Assembly: GCA_964491785.1 (NCBI GenBank)
Contig: CAZBGS010000001.1
Span: 348,462-412,461, forward strand
Reading direction: 5' to 3'
Length of the DNA: 64,000 nt
Origin: RZZS01 sp964491785
GTDB lineage: Bacteria > Pseudomonadota > Alphaproteobacteria > Micavibrionales > Micavibrionaceae
Of the stretch, positions 62,895 through 64,000 are shown in pieces. The notes under the pieces were generated by a model that saw only the letters and a program-made list of their open reading frames with translations, had not been told where the DNA came from and did not search any database. Position numbers and translations under genes: made by a program. Each line of letters opens with the position of its first letter. Position 1 is the first letter of the stretch.

Positions 62895-62907
62895 TACTAT
62901 TCTCCTT

Positions 62908-63534
62908 TTAATGTTTAAAACGTTGCCTGATATTGGAAAGGACAATTCGAGAAAGGATTAGTGAAAGATTAAGTAAAGGCAAAGCTAACAAGTAAAATAT
63001 GTTTAGAAATATTAGCGAGTTAACTTGATATACCCCTCTTTTCCACAATACTTCTCCCACACATCCCGCCGATGCAAATCCTAATAAAATAAGGATTGTA
63101 AATGCAAAGTATTTAATATAGCTTTTTATTGGTTCTTCAATACTTAGTCTTGGGCTCCACCATAATGAATCATAGATTTTAAGATCTATATTTTTTTTAA
63201 ACTTTTTAAAATAATATGGATGAATAAAAATTAACAAAATAGCGCCATACACTAGAGTAAATTGCCAACTGAATTCTCTAAAAAATCTTGTTTGAGAAAG
63301 TTTTATTTCTATGAAAATTAATGGAATGGAGAAATTAAATATTAAAGATGCCCAATAAACAATAGATAATATTACCCCTATAATAATACTTGTTCTGATA
63401 CTTAAATAATATATATAAGCATCATCCAGTTCTTTATTTCGCAATTTTTCAGGTAAAAGCCAGCTAACAAAATCAAAAAAAGCTTCTCTTTCTTCTGGCT
63501 TGGGTAGCTCTGTATTAAGTTTGAAGAATTTCAT
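62908..63534 (-). CDS. Membrane protein in the right-hand island
   Basis: The 208-residue product is not recognised. It has a charged N-terminus (about 1-45) and four predicted membrane helices (IIIGVILSIVYWASLIF, FTLVYGAILLIFIHPYYF, AFTILILLGFASAGCVG, LIFLNIFYLLALPLLNLSLIL). Its base composition is far richer in A and T than the rest of the window, a sign of recent transfer. Two ATG codons are close; 63534 is preferred as GAGGAG is 6 bases away, while 63540 abuts it. A structured repeat lies directly upstream. Confidence 0.6.
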   Translation of the reverse strand: MKFFKLNTELPKPEEREAFFDFVSWLLPEKLRNKELDDAYIYYLSIRTSIIIGVILSIVYWASLIFNFSIPLIFIEIKLSQTRFFREFSWQFTLVYGAILLIFIHPYYFKKFKKNIDLKIYDSLWWSPRLSIEEPIKSYIKYFAFTILILLGFASAGCVGEVLWKRGVYQVNSLIFLNIFYLLALPLLNLSLILSRIVLSNIRQRFKH

Positions 63535-63540
63535 ATTCAT

Positions 63541-63653
63541 CTCCTCTCACTGGACGTAGTTTCACCACCTCGCATTGTCGGGTCTGCCGGGCTGACGTGT
63601 CTATCTTTATGTGGTGAGGAGAGGTTCATTTTTTATGAGTATCCTTAATTGTC
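63541..63653 (-). repeat. Tandem structured repeat, copy 1 (leader of the membrane gene)
   Basis: About 113 bases; copy 2 is 133 bases on. Shared parts are CTCCTCTC, GCATTGTCGG (63572-63581), ATCT.TATGT, TCATTTTT and TTAATTGTC. Read on the minus strand it holds an outer stem CACCAC/GTGGTG and supplies the GAGAGGAG binding site of the membrane-protein gene. It looks like a structured leader RNA; it fits no riboswitch class I know. Confidence 0.55.
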
Positions 63654-63673
63654 CTGCGCCTGTTTCCTTTCCT

Positions 63674-63784
63674 CTCCTCTCCCAGAACAACGCCGCATCA
63701 CCCTGCATTGTCGGATCGTAGGCTTAGCACGTCCATCTCTATGTAACAAAAAAGAGAATCATTTTTGTAGAACTATTAATTGTC
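63674..63784 (-). repeat. Tandem structured repeat, copy 2
   Basis: About 111 bases aligned with copy 1. GCATTGTCGG is at 63705-63714. On the minus strand the outer stem is TGTTAC/GTGATG, which still pairs (with G-U pairs) although most bases differ from copy 1. It also ends in GAGAGGAGAGG, but no long gene follows it before copy 1. Confidence 0.55.
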
Positions 63785-63802
63785 AATATTATGTAATTTT
63801 AG

Positions 63803-64000
63803 CTAAGGTTGTTTTACTTCTTTAGAAAGATACAACTTTCCATCTATTTCAACTACAAGCTTACAATTATCTCTAGATATCCACAGTTAAATTGTTACCG
63901 CATAATAACGAGCGCCGCTTCTCTCAAAAACAACCGTTTTTGAGAGAGCGCGGACAAGGGCAAGGCGGTAACGGATTTTCAAAGCTGTCGATCTCCTGAA
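63803..64000 (-). pseudogene. Interrupted reading frame at the right edge
   Basis: On the minus strand a frame enters from the right edge and stops at TAA (63889-63887). The same frame then continues with a protein-like end (LWISRDNCKLVVEIDGK, then LYLSKEVKQP) to TAG at 63805-63803. The upstream part is mostly made of a nested palindrome. The simplest reading is a gene end broken by the palindrome or a point stop; the family is unknown. Confidence 0.35.
63894..63972. repeat. Nested palindrome at the right edge
   Basis: Outer arms GTTACCGC (63894-63901) and GCGGTAAC (63965-63972) enclose a perfect 12-bp inner stem TCTCTCAAAAAC (63920-63931) and GTTTTTGAGAGA (63936-63947) with an AACC loop. 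It is not an integron attC site: the outer boxes are in the wrong order. Confidence 0.6.

Noticed and set aside
62519..63000. Group I intron splitting the tRNA in its anticodon loop
   Set aside because: No 5' tRNA half was found within the next several hundred bases on the minus strand, so a remnant at an element end is the better reading.
63894..63972. Integron attC site
   Set aside because: The outer arms begin with GTT and end with AAC, the reverse of the attC core order, and no integrase is visible.
1..64000. CRISPR arrays, rRNA genes and complete insertion sequences
   Set aside because: No regularly spaced short repeats, no rRNA-like stretch and no transposase frame were seen on either strand.

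Overview
The window is a chromosome segment of an alphaproteobacterium, probably from a deep or little-cultured order. This is inferred from family content and gene order: an RHH_4 ribbon-helix-helix protein beside accA, the J-domain/cobS/cobT block, CarD next to a phosphoesterase-like gene and rpoH, a DUF2336 protein, AMP nucleosidase, and dapF/mtaB/ftsY and ffh/rpsP/rimM/trmD/rplS runs. No species is claimed.

Layout: 0-8.4 kb holds the end of xerD, accA, an RHH regulator, a J-domain protein, cobS, cobT, hisS, a secreted protein and sufE. 8.5-16.4 kb holds clpX, a DHH phosphoesterase, an acetyltransferase, an LD-carboxypeptidase, an unknown gene and a divergent PEP carboxylase homolog. 16.5-24.7 kb holds carD, a phosphoesterase-like protein, rpoH, an M48 lipoprotein protease, a secreted nuclease, pgk, a DUF2336 protein and a small charged protein. 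24.7-33.4 kb is mostly minus strand: AMP nucleosidase, an ABC exporter, ftsY, mtaB, an alanine-racemase homolog and dapF. 33.6-43.1 kb is mostly plus strand: ffh, rpsP, rimM, a HAD hydrolase, a PRC-barrel protein, trmD, rplS, leuC, leuD and leuB. 43.2-45.4 kb is a slipin/NfeD pair.

45.5-62.2 kb is one long minus-strand type IV pilus locus of MSHA type: GspE/MshE, GspF/MshG, a PilM-PilN-like protein, PilO/MshJ-like, MshK-like, a TPR protein, prepilin peptidase, PilT, PilU, an MshL-like secretin and a pilin. Two halves of an ABC-2 transporter sit in it about 6 kb apart, and a regulator with seven predicted membrane helices and an AraC DNA-binding domain lies just before the pilin gene.

From about 62.5 kb to the right edge the DNA becomes AT-rich and has no housekeeping genes. 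It starts at a 3' remnant of an arginine tRNA gene, which looks like the attachment site of an integrated element running off the right edge. This part carries two tandem copies of a structured leader sequence, a membrane protein and a broken reading frame.

The points most worth following are: an alanine-racemase homolog without its PLP lysine and catalytic tyrosine; a palindromic repeat inserted in frame in hisS; a GspF gene whose only plausible start is ATC; candidate operator repeats before the pilin; the ABC transporter inside the pilus locus; and the tandem RNA-like repeats, whose outer stem shows compensating base changes.
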